Counted from the stretch's first letter, positions 32,676 to 41,880 are shown. The stretch is DNA of 64,000 nt from Roseiarcus sp963813555 (GCA_963813555.1 CAWEZX010000010.1:310001-374000); one strand, 5' to 3'. Program-made: numbers and translations. The notes: a model not told the origin generated them from the sequence alone.

Positions 32676-34692
32676 CCCGACTTCACCAACTGGCGGGGGT
32701 GGGCGAGGCGAAGGCATTGGAATCGCAGGGGGGCGAGTCCAAAGGTCGGCACTACGGGAGGTGAGCGATCAAGCCGCTTGGCGGGGGATCGGAGCGGTGA
32801 TCTTCGGCCTCGGCTGGGCGGGGAGGTCGAGCTTCAGGCGCTGCAGCAAAAGCCACTGATCGTTTTCCGGCTCGGTATGGCGCGATAGGACGACGGTGCG
32901 GCCGTCTGTCGTGGGCAACTCGACGTCGATCATTTGGATGGCGGCAAGCTTTTCGAGCACAGCCCTCGGCGTCAGCCCCGGCGCCAGCGCCTTCAGCCGC
33001 TGCTTCAGCGTCACCATCAGGCAATAGGCCAGGAAGGCCACGAAGATATGAGCTTCGATGCGGGCGTCTGACTGGTGATAGATGGGACGAATCGATAGAT
33101 CGTTCTTCAGTTCCTTGAACGCTTGCTCGATCTCGGCCAATTGCAGATACAGCCGCCAGAGATGGCCGGGGTCGTCGCTCCTGATGTTGGAGCGAAGCAG
33201 ATAGCCGCCCTCGCGGCGGCGCGCGAGGCGGAGCTTCTTGCGGTCCAGCGTGAAATGGAACGTTTGCGGCGTCACCGGCTGATCTTTCGTCGGCGGATGG
33301 ATCACCAACAACCCGTAGGCCTTGCCGGCTTCCTTCTTGGCCGCGCCGAGCTTGAGCAGCAGCTCGTCGCGCGTCAGGTCCTGTCGTTGCAGTTCGCGCA
33401 ACCGCTTGATCAGCTTCCTCAACCGACGCCGCCGCATCCCCTGCTCCTTGTCGCGCCGGCTTTGGCTTCGGGCCAGGACGTAAGTTTCCTCATCCTGTTC
33501 GATCAGCTTGACCCGCACGCTCTCGCGCACGTCTTCCCACGGCTTGGCCGCGAGCGCCTGTTCCAGCTTCGTCAGCCGGCCGCGGGGCGTGCCCACCAGA
33601 TAGCGGATCGGCGTCGGCGAGCCGCGCATCTCCGCCAGGACTTCCTCGGTCGGGATGCCGCGATCCATCACCCAGGTGCGCTTGGCGCTGCCGTATTGCG
33701 TCTCGATCTTGGTCAGAAACGCCCGCAACGTCGTCTTGTCCGAGGTGTTGCCGTCCATGACTTCGTAGGCCAGGGGAAGGCCGTCCGGCGTGACGATCAG
33801 CGCAATCACGACCTGCACGCAATCGGAGCGCTTGTCCCGGCTGTAGCCGAACTTCCGCTTGCCGCTCTCCGGCGGATCGCATTCGAAATACGTGCTGGTC
33901 AGATCATACAGCAGCACTTCAAAGTCAGCCTGAAACAGGTCCTTCCAGCGCTCGCGCAGAAACGTGAACAGCGCCGGCTTGTGCGCGACAAGCAGGTCCA
34001 GGCAGCGATAGAGATTGTTGGGTTGCGCGAGCCCGACGTCCTCGCCGAGCAGGTCGCCTATCGCACTGTGCTCGAACCAGTGCCGGTGAAGCCGCCACTC
34101 GCTGCCCGGAGAGATCAGCCGATAGGCGACCAAGGTCTTCAGGACGTTCAGCCAGTCCGTTCCCTCGCGCGAGAGCGGCAGCGCCGGGCGCCAGAAATCG
34201 TCCATTCGCAGCTGATCCCACATCACCATCGCCAGCCAGCAGGCGCCCCACTGACGCGGTCGGCGCAACCGCATCGCGCTCAGCCGAATCGAAACCACGT
34301 CGCAATCGAGAACCGGGGCAGGACGATCTTCGGGAAACAACGCGATCTGCTTCGATCGCCCCCCTTCGTCGAAGACTTCGACAGCCCGACTCCACGCCGC
34401 CCGCTGGCTGTCGTTGATCTCCCCGAGATAGAGCACCTGTCGCTGAACCACGCGACCGCTCCGGACGCGCCGGTTCTCAACGACCGACCAGGTCCGATGC
34501 TCCTTGCCGTCCTTGCGGCGAATCTTGTGGCGCAAAAACATGTCCAAGACTCGCGCCGCGCCCCTCGCCGCGCAAGGGACTTGGTCGGCACTACAGCCAT
34601 TTCCGGCCCGACTGACCCAACGACTCCAATGGCTTGCAGTCACAAAACTCCGCGAAAAATCGCAAAAATCAGCGCCAGTTGGTGAAGTCGGG
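32676..34692 (-). mobile_element. IS1634-family element
   Basis: Perfect terminal inverted repeats CCCGACTTCACCAACTGGCG at both ends (32676-32695; reverse-complemented 34673-34692), each bordered by CTAG. Length about 2.0 kb with a single minus-strand transposase. It splits the decayed cyclase gene. Its right-hand CTAG is shared with the next element, so a second insertion used the border site. Confidence 0.8.
32769..34541 (-). CDS. IS1634 family transposase
   Basis: 590 aa from ATG 34541 (MFLRHKIRRKDGKEHRTWSV); the frame is open further upstream but into the terminal repeat. The family start with K-G(K)xHxY/TWxVVENRR, then LLYDLTSTYFE (first Asp), TWVMDRGIPTEEVLAEMR (second Asp) and LAEIEQAFKELKNDLSIRPI with YHQ and Glu, are all present, as is a Lys/Arg-rich insertion. 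The gene is undamaged, so the element may be active. DDE transposase of the IS4-like superfamily. Confidence 0.88.
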   Translation of the reverse strand: MFLRHKIRRKDGKEHRTWSVVENRRVRSGRVVQRQVLYLGEINDSQRAAWSRAVEVFDEGGRSKQIALFPEDRPAPVLDCDVVSIRLSAMRLRRPRQWGACWLAMVMWDQLRMDDFWRPALPLSREGTDWLNVLKTLVAYRLISPGSEWRLHRHWFEHSAIGDLLGEDVGLAQPNNLYRCLDLLVAHKPALFTFLRERWKDLFQADFEVLLYDLTSTYFECDPPESGKRKFGYSRDKRSDCVQVVIALIVTPDGLPLAYEVMDGNTSDKTTLRAFLTKIETQYGSAKRTWVMDRGIPTEEVLAEMRGSPTPIRYLVGTPRGRLTKLEQALAAKPWEDVRESVRVKLIEQDEETYVLARSQSRRDKEQGMRRRRLRKLIKRLRELQRQDLTRDELLLKLGAAKKEAGKAYGLLVIHPPTKDQPVTPQTFHFTLDRKKLRLARRREGGYLLRSNIRSDDPGHLWRLYLQLAEIEQAFKELKNDLSIRPIYHQSDARIEAHIFVAFLAYCLMVTLKQRLKALAPGLTPRAVLEKLAAIQMIDVELPTTDGRTVVLSRHTEPENDQWLLLQRLKLDLPAQPRPKITAPIPRQAA

Positions 34693-34696
34693 CTAG

Positions 34697-35551
34697 GGCG
34701 TGTCCTCATTTAAGCCAAGCGAGGGCACAGGCGAGATGGATAGCTGCGAGGAAATTCCGCGCGGTGTTCTCGTATCGGGTGGCGATGGCTCGGAATTGTT
34801 TGAGAGCATTGAAGAAACGCTCGACGAGGTTACGTTCGGCCTAGAGGCTGAAGTTGCATCGGCGGGGGGATTTGCGGTTGACCTCGGGCGGGATCACGGG
34901 TTCGATGCGGCGCACGGTCAGAGCATCGATGAAGCCGTCGGCGTCATAGCCCTTGTCGGCGATGAGGGCCTGCGGTTCGATTTCGGCCAGCAGCGCGACG
35001 GCCTGGGTGATGGCGTGGACTTGTCCGCCGGTCAGGCAGATCGCCAGCGGATTGCCGAGCGCATCAACGATCGCGTGGATCTTGGTCGTCAATCCGCCCC
35101 GCGATCGCCCGATCGCTTCTTCGCCGCCGTTTTTTTGGGCGCGCCCGCGCTATGCTGATGCGCGCGCACGATCGTGGCGTCGATCATCGCGTATTCGTTG
35201 TCCGGCTGGTCCGCCAAGGCTTTGAAGAGATTCTCCCAAACCCCTTTCTTCGCCCACCGCGAAAACCGGGTATGGACGTTCTTCCATCCTCCGAACCGTT
35301 CGGGAAGATCACGCCACGGCGCACCGCAGCGAAACTTCCAGATCACCGCCTCGACAAAAAGCCGATCGCCCAGTTCGCTGTTGCGTCCGACACTGCCCGA
35401 GCGACCGGGGAGCAGCCCCTCAATCCGCGCGAACTGATCATCGCGCAAAGCATAACCGCCGCATCGAAAGCCTCCAAAATCGAAGGCTCCCCATGAATCA
35501 CGCTTTCAATGATTCGCGAATCCCTTGGCCATCCCTATTTGAGGACACGCT
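34697..35551 (-). mobile_element. IS5-family (IS427-group) element
   Basis: Ends GGCGTGTCCTCA and, reverse-complemented from the right, AGCGTGTCCTCA, flanked by CTAG (34693-34696 and 35552-35555), the known target type of this group. About 855 bp. It abuts the IS1634-like element, sharing the CTAG between them. Confidence 0.82.
34706..35448 (-). pseudogene. IS5-family transposase with amber stop before the catalytic Glu
   Basis: ORF A (35448 to 35089) encodes MRDDQFARIEGLLPGR, RCGAPWRDLPERFGGWKNVH and AMIDATIVRAHQHSAG (first Asp). A seven-A run (T-run 35130-35136 on the plus strand) allows a -1 slip into NGGEEAIGRSRGGLTTKIHA and then LIADKGYDADGF (second Asp), the arrangement usual for IS427-like elements. 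At 34841-34843 a TAG replaces what is usually a Tyr codon; beyond it AERNLVERFFNALKQFRAIA with the catalytic Glu and the natural stop remain readable. The copy is therefore probably dead unless the amber is suppressed. Confidence 0.8.
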
Positions 35552-35555
35552 CTAG

Positions 35556-35755
35556 CGGTCGGCAAATGACCGGAATTTGCGCATTCCGGCCGAGCACGGC
35601 GCGGTCGTCACGACGATGCCGCTCAGCGAGTTGATGGAGCGGGCGCGTTTGAGCGAAACGGCCAGGGCGGAGGATGCCTGCTAGACTTCTCGCCGCTCAT
35701 CGGGGTCGCGTGCCGTCGTCGTCGAATCAGGCGCCGCAATTTGGCTCTGCCGGTC
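35556..35755 (+). other. Gene-end scrap downstream of the IS cluster
   Basis: One plus-strand frame reads from the CTAG through NDRNLRIPAEHGAVVTTMPL and SELMERARLSETARAEDA to a stop at about 35684; it looks like the tail of an interrupted gene but I cannot name it. It does not continue the cyclase found left of the IS pair. The rest is spacer before livF. Confidence 0.3.
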
Positions 35756-36469
35756 TCACCGTCCGGCTTTCTTCGTCGCGGTCAGATGCGTGTCGAGCGC
35801 AGTCGCGTCCGCGAGCAATTCAGCGCTCGACGCGGTGTGGGCGATGGCGCCGCGGTTGAGTATGATCGCCTGGTCGGTAAACGGCAAGATCTTCTTCGGC
35901 TTCTGTTCGACGATGATCATCGACAGGCCCGTGCAGCTGAGTTCGCGCAAAGCCGTCAGCAATTCGTCGACGATGATCGGGGCAAGTCCCTCGGTCGGCT
36001 CGTCGAGCAGCAGAAGGCGCGGGTTGAGGACCAGCGCGCGGCCGATGGCCAGCATTTGCTGCTCCCCGCCCGACAATTGCCGACCCATGGCGCCGCGGCG
36101 CTCCTCGAGGCGGGGGAAGAGTTCGTAGACGCGCTTGATCGTCCAAGGCCCCGCAATCGCGACTGCGGTCAGGTTCTCTTCGACCGAGAGCGAGCGGAAG
36201 ATGTTGCGCTCTTGCGGCGTCCAGCCAACGCCGCGCCGCGCGCGGAGATATGGCGGCAGAGGCGCGACGTCCTCGCCGCCGAGTGCGATTCGGCCGCCAA
36301 AGCGAGTCGTGACGCCGATCAGTGAATCGATAAGGGTCGTCTTGCCGACGCCGTTGCGGCCGAGCAGCGCCAGCGTTTGGCCGTCCTCGAGCGCGAAACT
36401 GACGCCGTGGACGACCCGCGCCTCGCCATAGCCCGCGCTCAAATGTTCGACCCGCAAGAGCTCAGGCAT
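35756..36469 (-). CDS. livF: Branched-chain amino-acid ABC transporter ATP-binding protein LivF
   Basis: 237 aa from ATG 36469 (MPELLRVEHLSAGYGEARVV), which overlaps the livG stop by 8 bases. Walker A LGRNGVGKTTLIDSL, signature QLSGGEQQMLAIGRAL, Walker B LLLLDEPTEGLAP and the LivF-type end IIVEQKPKKILPFTDQAIIL are all present. It is one of two cytosolic ATPases that power high-affinity uptake of Leu, Ile, Val or related substrates such as short amides or urea. Last gene of the minus-strand livKHMGF locus. The C-terminal tail (ADATALDTHLTATKKAGR) is slightly longer than usual. Confidence 0.9.
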   Translation of the reverse strand: MPELLRVEHLSAGYGEARVVHGVSFALEDGQTLALLGRNGVGKTTLIDSLIGVTTRFGGRIALGGEDVAPLPPYLRARRGVGWTPQERNIFRSLSVEENLTAVAIAGPWTIKRVYELFPRLEERRGAMGRQLSGGEQQMLAIGRALVLNPRLLLLDEPTEGLAPIIVDELLTALRELSCTGLSMIIVEQKPKKILPFTDQAIILNRGAIAHTASSAELLADATALDTHLTATKKAGR

Positions 36470-37216
36470 GCGCGTCTTCGCCGAGATAGACGGCGCGGAC
36501 GCGCTCATCCGCGGCGATCGCCTCCGGCGCGCCCTCGGTCAAAAGCCTCCCCGCGACCAGCACCGAAATGCGGTCGGCGAAATTGAACACGAGGTCCATG
36601 TCGTGCTCAATCAAGAGGATCGCGACATCCGCCGGGAGGGCGGTAAGCGCTGCGAGGATGTCCCGCCGTTCCTCCTCCGGCACGCCGGCGGCGGGTTCAT
36701 CGAGCAGCAGCACTCGTGGGCGGGTGGCGAGCGCGAGCGCGATCTCCAGGAGCCGCTGCTTCCCATAGCGAGCTTCCGCGTCGGCTGGTCCATCTCGGCT
36801 TCGAGGCCAAAACGCCTCAGCAGCTCTCCGATTTCAGCCACAATCGACGGCTGCGAGCCCGCTGGGCGCCAGAAGTCGGCGCCGGAGCCGTTCCGCTCCG
36901 AAATCGCGAGGGCAAGCAATTCGGCGGGCGTCAGACCGGGAAAGAGCTGATTGATCTGGAACGTGCGCGATAACCCCATCCTGACCCGCGCGCTCGGCGC
37001 GAGATGAGTGACCTCACGACCGTCCAGCAAGACCTTTCCTGCGGACGGCTTGATCACCCCGGTGAGAAGATTGATCAGCGTCGTCTTGCCGGCCCCGTTG
37101 GGTCCGATCAGGGCCTGCCGGGCGCCAGGAGGAATCGCGAACGAGACGTCGTCGGTTGCGACCAGCGCACCGAAATGGCGCATGAGGCCGCGGGCCTCCA
37201 GCGCAGGAGGGCTCAC
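36462..37216 (-). pseudogene. livG: LivG ATP-binding protein, single-base frameshift
   Basis: Starts at GTG 37216, overlapping the livM stop (GTGA). The first part reads MRHFGALVATDDVSFAIPPG, Walker A IGPNGAGKTTLINLLTG and RTFQINQLFPGLTPAELLA. Near 36767 one base is missing between RKLA and YGKQRLLEIALALATRP; with it restored the protein would continue through LLLDEPAAGVPEEER and IEHDMDLVFNFADRI to a stop at 36462, 251 aa, the family length. Note SGGE is here LAYGKQR-like, normal for LivG. Either the gene is broken, disabling the transporter, or the base is an assembly error; all four partners are intact, which favours error. Confidence 0.88.
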
Positions 37217-38232
37217 GCCGCGCCTCTTTGCGCCGAGCGTGGCGCAATGAGGGCCATCAGCCGCTTGGGGGCCGCCGCGATCCGCTCGCGGCCGGCGAGC
37301 ACAAGGACGACCAAAGCCAGCCCGATCCAGAACTCCCAATATTCGGGCGTCGCCGCGGAAATCACGTCCCTCAGCACGATGAACGCCGCCGCGCCGATCA
37401 GGCCGCCGTAGAGATATCCTGCGCCGCCGATGATGAGCATGAGCATGACGTCGGCCGATCGGTGGAAGTCGAACAGGTCGAGCGACACGATCTGCGTCGT
37501 CTGCGCTAGCAGCGCGCCTGCCGCGCCTGCGTAAGCCGCCGCAACCGTATAGATCGCAATGATGCGGCGGCCGGCGCCAACGCCAAGCGCGCCGGCCCGC
37601 AAGCGATTTTCCCGTATGGCGGCCAGCGCCAGTCCGAACGGCGAGCGCGCCAGGCGGCGCGCGATGGCGAACAAAATGAAGAGGACCGCGAAGCTGTAGA
37701 GCGCCGCATTGCGCTGCCCAGTGAAGTCGATCGGAAACAGTCCCAGCACTGGCGCGATCGAGAAATTGAGCCCGTCCGCGCCGCCGGTGAGCCAGCCATT
37801 GCGGTTGGCGAGTTCCCCCAGCATGAGCGACACGCCCAATGTCACCATGAGCCGCGTCAAGTCGGCGCCTCGAAGCAGGAGCGGCGCGGTGGCGAGGCCG
37901 GCGATGGCGGCGACAACGGCGCCGAAGGCGAGCCCGAGCATAGGGTCGGCGAACCCCTTGCTCGCGAGAATGGCCGCGGCGTAGGCGCCGAGGCCGAGGA
38001 ACGCCGCGTGTCCGAGCGACACAATTCCGGTCAATCCGAGAATGAGATCGAGCGACAAAGCGAACAGGCCGGCGATGACGACCTCGTTGATGATCCCAGC
38101 CCGCGACGGCAAAGCGAGGATCATCGCCAGAATTGCGAGCCAGAAGAGGATCTCGGGCCACCGCCAACGCGCGCGCCGGTGCAAATGCGCGGCAAGGCGG
38201 CGCCCCGTTTCGGTTGGGTTGGGTACGCTCAT
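37213..38232 (-). CDS. livM: Branched-chain amino-acid ABC transporter permease LivM
   Basis: 339 aa with about nine to ten hydrophobic segments. The typical LivM stretch GLFALSLDLILGLTGIVSLG HAAF is followed by GLGAYAAAIL, and the cytosolic EAA-like coupling loop SPFGLALAAIRENRLRAGAL and GAGYLYGGLIGAAAFI are present. The N-terminal ~30 residues are basic and cytosolic. The start overlaps the livH stop (ATGA) and the end overlaps livG, so translation is coupled across the operon. Forms the inner-membrane channel with LivH. Confidence 0.9.
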   Translation of the reverse strand: MSVPNPTETGRRLAAHLHRRARWRWPEILFWLAILAMILALPSRAGIINEVVIAGLFALSLDLILGLTGIVSLGHAAFLGLGAYAAAILASKGFADPMLGLAFGAVVAAIAGLATAPLLLRGADLTRLMVTLGVSLMLGELANRNGWLTGGADGLNFSIAPVLGLFPIDFTGQRNAALYSFAVLFILFAIARRLARSPFGLALAAIRENRLRAGALGVGAGRRIIAIYTVAAAYAGAAGALLAQTTQIVSLDLFDFHRSADVMLMLIIGGAGYLYGGLIGAAAFIVLRDVISAATPEYWEFWIGLALVVLVLAGRERIAAAPKRLMALIAPRSAQRGAA

Positions 38233-39092
38233 CGCCCCTCTCCGCGCGCAAACAATCCTTGCGGGCGGGCGATGAGGGTGACGACCATCACCGCATAAAT
38301 GATGAAGGCGCCGATCGAGGGCGCGTAATATTTGCCCGCGACATCGAGCACGCCCAGCAGCAGCGCGCCAAAGAACGCCCCCATGATACCGTTCGAACCG
38401 CCGACGGTGACCACGATCAGGAAGGTCACCAGGAATTTCACCGGAAACGAAGGATCGATGCCGCCGACGACATCGGCGGCAAGCGCTCCCCCTAAGCCGG
38501 CCAGGCCGCTGCCGACCGCGAAAGCGACGGCGAAGATGCGATCGACATTGATGCCCAAACCCTGAGCGACACGCGCATCATCCACCGCCGCTCTCAGCTG
38601 CGCGCCGAACCGCGTCTTGATCAGAAAGGTTTGCAGCGCCGCGGCGATGACGCCGCACACGGCGATGATAAACAGCCGGTAGACGCCGATGCCGACGCCA
38701 TGGATCTCGATTCGTCCGCTGAGCCAAGGCGGGAGATGAACCTGCTGCGGTTCGTCGCCGATGAGGTAGGCGGCGATCGGCATCGCCATCAGCATGAGGC
38801 CGATGGTGAACAGCACCTGGTCGAGCGGGCTCGCGCCGTAGAGCCGCCGATAGAGCGTGCGCTCGAGTACGACGCCGAGAGCCGCGGGCATGAGGAAAGC
38901 GGCCGGCAACGTGACGAGGAACGGAACACCCGCGCGATTCATGAGGAGCGCCGTCACGTAGCCGCCGACCATTGCGAAAGCGCCGTGCGCGAGGTTGATG
39001 AAGTTCATCAGCCCCAGCGTCACCGACAGTCCGCTCGCCAGCACGAACAGCAGCATCCCGTAGGCCACGCCGTCCAACAGGATCGTCAGCAT
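38229..39092 (-). CDS. livH: Branched-chain amino-acid ABC transporter permease LivH
   Basis: 287 aa from ATG 39092 (MLTILLDGVAYGMLLFVLAS); a start eight codons earlier is possible but GAGAGGGAAG lies at the right distance for this one. The family text SVTLGLMNFINLAHGAFAMV, the loop TRFGAQLRAAVDDARVAQGL and GGSNGIMGAFFGALLLGVLD are clear. Eight hydrophobic segments. It pairs with LivM. The region between livK and livH contains hairpin repeats that may tune the ratio of binding protein to permease. Confidence 0.9.
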   Translation of the reverse strand: MLTILLDGVAYGMLLFVLASGLSVTLGLMNFINLAHGAFAMVGGYVTALLMNRAGVPFLVTLPAAFLMPAALGVVLERTLYRRLYGASPLDQVLFTIGLMLMAMPIAAYLIGDEPQQVHLPPWLSGRIEIHGVGIGVYRLFIIAVCGVIAAALQTFLIKTRFGAQLRAAVDDARVAQGLGINVDRIFAVAFAVGSGLAGLGGALAADVVGGIDPSFPVKFLVTFLIVVTVGGSNGIMGAFFGALLLGVLDVAGKYYAPSIGAFIIYAVMVVTLIARPQGLFARGEGR

Positions 39093-39231
39093 CGGGCGCT
39101 GCTTCCCTCTCCCCAAGGGGCGTCCGGGAGGACGCCCGTGTCCCGACGGGCTATTGGGAGAGGGGTCAGGGGTGAGGGCCCCACACTCAGCATTGAAATG
39201 TCACGGCGTAGGACCACTCATCCGGCGCCAT

Positions 39232-39342
39232 AGCCCGTCGAAAGACGGGCGTCTTTCGACGCCCTATGAGCCCGTCGAAAGACGGGCGTCTTTCGACGCC
39301 CTATGAGCCCGTCGAAAGACGGGCGTCCTTCGATGCCCTGGG
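39232..39342. repeat. Three tandem 37-bp hairpin repeats between livK and livH
   Basis: Units 39232-39268, 39269-39305 and 39306-39342; the first two are identical and the third has a few changes. Each contains GTCGAAAGAC, GGGC and GTCTTTCGAC, a perfect 10-bp stem with a 4-base loop. A flanking pair of CTCTCCCC/GGGGAGAG-type boxes surrounds the area. The repeats lie inside the presumed livKHMGF transcript and could shield the livK mRNA from 3' decay or damp the genes behind it. Confidence 0.85.
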
Positions 39343-39376
39343 GCGCCACCTTCTCCCGCGGGGAGAGGGGCATCCC

Positions 39377-40549
39377 TCAGCGCTTCGCGGCCTTGTAGGG
39401 ATCCTTCACGTCGGGGATGGTCGCGAACTCGACGTTGTACAGCGCGCCATCCTTCTTCTCGACCTTGCGGACATAGATGTTCTGCACAATGTCGCGCGTC
39501 TCCGGATCGATCGACACCGGCCCGCGCGGGCTAATCCAACTCATGCCTTTCATTGCGGCCAATAGCGCATCGCCGCTGGCGTCGCCTTTGGTCTTTTCCA
39601 GCCCCTTGTAGATGAGCGCCATACCGTCATAGCCGCCGACCGCCATGAAATTCGGCCGCATGCCATTATTAGCCTTTTCGAACGCGGCCACGAAGGCCTT
39701 GTTCTCGGGCGAGTCATGGGCGGCCGAATAGTGATGCGTGGTCACCGCGCCGAGCGCGGGATCGCCGATGTCGGCGAGGAGGTCGTCGTCGGTCACGTCG
39801 CCGGTGCCGATCAGCTTGATTCCCGCCTTATCGAGGCCGCGCTCGACGAATTCCTTCATGAAGATTGCGCCCTGACCAGAGGGCACGAAGACAAACACCG
39901 CGTCAGGCGCGTCGTCCTTCACCCGTTGCAGGAACGGCGCGAAGTCCGGGCTCTTGAGCGGCACGCGAATCCTTTGCGTGATCGTTCCGCCGTCCTTCTC
40001 GAACGTGTCGGAGAACCATTTCTCGGCGTCGATTCCCGGTCCGTAGTCGGCGACGATGGTGACGACCTTCTTGATCCCGTTCTTCACCGACCAGTCGGCC
40101 ATCGGCACCGATGCCTGGGGAAGCGTGAACGAGGTGCGGACGATATAAAGCGACTTCTCGGTGATCATCGCGGTCGCGGCGGCGGTGACGATCTCGGGAA
40201 CCTTCGCCTCCGTCGCAACCGATGCGGCGGCCAGCGCCAGCGGCGTCAACCCGAAGCCCATCAGAACCTTGGCGTGGTCGTTGCCGATCAGCTCCTCGGC
40301 GAGGCGCTTGGTCACGTCCGGCGCGCCGGTGTCGTCCTTGACCTCGAGCACGATCTTTTTGCCGGCGACCGTATCGCCGTGCTGCTGCATGTAAAGTTCG
40401 GCGGCGGCGCGCTCCTGCTTGCCCGTCGAGGCGAAGGGGCCGGTCATCGGCAGGATCATGCCTACGGTCGCGATGTTGTCGTCCGCGTGAGCGGGCTCCG
40501 CGAGCAGCACCGCGGTCAAGACGGCCCCGAACATCGAGAATCTCAACAT
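39377..40549 (-). CDS. livK: ABC transporter periplasmic substrate-binding protein LivK-like
   Basis: 390 aa from ATG 40549, preceded by GGAGGAGAAGGG, a strong ribosome site. A Sec signal peptide (MLRFSMFGAVLTAVLLAEPA, cleavage after AHA) is followed by the type I periplasmic binding fold: IATVGMILPMTGPFASTGKQ, GAPDVTKRLAEELI, IVADYGPGIDAEKW, VPLKSPDFAPFLQRV and SWISPRGPVSIDPETRD. It captures branched-chain amino acids or a related ligand for the LivHMGF permease. Specificity cannot be set by eye; many homologues in this order bind amides, aromatic compounds or urea. First gene of the locus. Confidence 0.88.
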   Translation of the reverse strand: MLRFSMFGAVLTAVLLAEPAHADDNIATVGMILPMTGPFASTGKQERAAAELYMQQHGDTVAGKKIVLEVKDDTGAPDVTKRLAEELIGNDHAKVLMGFGLTPLALAAASVATEAKVPEIVTAAATAMITEKSLYIVRTSFTLPQASVPMADWSVKNGIKKVVTIVADYGPGIDAEKWFSDTFEKDGGTITQRIRVPLKSPDFAPFLQRVKDDAPDAVFVFVPSGQGAIFMKEFVERGLDKAGIKLIGTGDVTDDDLLADIGDPALGAVTTHHYSAAHDSPENKAFVAAFEKANNGMRPNFMAVGGYDGMALIYKGLEKTKGDASGDALLAAMKGMSWISPRGPVSIDPETRDIVQNIYVRKVEKKDGALYNVEFATIPDVKDPYKAAKR

Positions 40550-40689
40550 CAACCCTTCTCCTCCCGCTCGGCTTCGTGTTGCCCGACCTGCGATTGCCGT
40601 ATGTCCCGACGCTAGCCTCCCGGCTGCCGAAGCGAAAGAGAGACCTTCGGCTTATGTTCAGTCAGCTTTCAAGGGCGGCAGGATCGAGC

Positions 40690-41048
40690 GCGGCGCGACA
40701 CCGCGGGGAAGGTCTCGATCGAAACGGCGGCCAGCGCAACGGTCGCCACATTCAATGTGACCGGGACCTATGCATCGGACAACTTCAACGTCGGCAAGGA
40801 CGCATCCGGCCACGTCCTCGTCACCTACGTCGACCCGCCCGCGCCGGCTGCGGCCATCGATCCGACCGGCGGGAGCGCCTTGCTCGACATTCTCCGCAGC
40901 TGCGATGCGCAGTTCGCGGCGCCGGTCCGGGATCCGCCCAACGACGCGTTCGCGGTCGATCCTATGGCGCCCCTGGTCTGGGCGCCGAGACCCACCTCGA
41001 TGACCTCGGCTCCCGCGCCGACGGCAACCTCCAGGGGACGGAGGACTG
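40690..41048 (+). pseudogene. Scrap of a beta-roll adhesin or autotransporter-like gene
   Basis: A plus-strand stretch reads ETAASATVATFNVTGTYASD then NFNVGKDASGHVLVTYVDPP, the repeating strand pattern seen near the C-termini of large secreted or autotransported proteins. It lacks a start and merges into unrelated text within ~60 codons. No larger adhesin gene surrounds it, so it is a leftover. The 130 bases before it are spacer behind livK. Confidence 0.4.
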
Positions 41049-41489
41049 GTGGAGTCAGCCAGATTTCACCCTTCTGGCGAAAGCCTGGCGCAATGGACGG
41101 AGCAGTGGTTTGCTTGGGCATGGAACCAGACTCCGGCGAACAAGAACCCATTGCTCGACACGACGGGCGCCTGGGCCGGCGTGGACAACAACGGACCGGT
41201 GTTTTTTATCGCCGGCGCGACTGGCGCGTTAACGTCTGCGGACAGGACGTTTGACGTCCCGGCGGGCAAGCCGCTCTTGATTCCGATATTGAACAGCCTC
41301 GACACGCTGGACTCGAAGTCGACCGAGGAGGCGGATATGGTGGACTTTCGGGACTCGGTGACAAGCCTGTTTGCGACCATCGACGGAGTGTCGATAACAA
41401 ATCCCGGATCCGACCTCGTAAATACGGCGACGATCATTTCCAACGCGATCAGTTTGTCCTGCAGATCGAGATCTTGGAACGGCCACTGA
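41049..41489 (+). pseudogene. Truncated gene of an unnamed secreted-protein family
   Basis: The frame carries SLAQWTEQWFAWAWNQTPAN, NPLLDTTGAWAGVDNNGPVF, FIAGATG and FDVPAGKPLLIPILNSLD. This W--W-----P---NP--D-tG----q-GPV-FL-G and VPAGK-L--P--N pattern is one I have seen in a family of uncharacterised exported proteins in cyanobacteria and proteobacteria. It has no signal peptide here and the possible start is a GTG; the C-terminus switches to low-similarity text. It is likely the middle of a larger gene whose ends are lost. Confidence 0.45.
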
Positions 41490-41880
41490 CGGCGCTCGCT
41501 GCCCGAATGACGTCCTTCAACCCCAGCGTGTTAAAATTCAGATTGCGCCGAATATGGGCGCTCGGTAAATTTCGGATCAAAGCTGATGCCTCATCAGGAG
41601 TACCGCCATGGTTAGGGAATTCAACCGGCTCATAGTGGCCGGATTGGCGGCGGTCGCCCTCGCGGGTCTGTTCGCTCTCGCCGGCACGCCACGCTCTCAG
41701 CTCACTGTTGCTGGGAGTACGAGGCCGACGGCCGACTTGGGGATGGTCCTGCTCATCATCTTCATGGTGGCGGCTCCACTCTCCACCGTCGATGTGCCGG
41801 TCGAACTCCCCGTGTCCAACGCCCAACCGCAGCCGAGACCTGACAAGCCCGTCTTCCTGACCATCAAGAGCGACCTCTCA

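Noticed and set aside
33123..34685. 520-codon plus-strand frame over the IS1634-like element
   Set aside because: Opposite the clear transposase gene; no independent evidence.
39232..39342. CRISPR-like array
   Set aside because: The three 37-bp units are directly adjacent with no spacers and are themselves palindromic hairpins; there are no cas genes.
40576..41254. Overlapping plus-strand frames of 165-218 codons
   Set aside because: Only short stretches show protein-like pattern (adhesin-like scrap, then the GPV-F-AG family piece); the full frames are not coherent genes.
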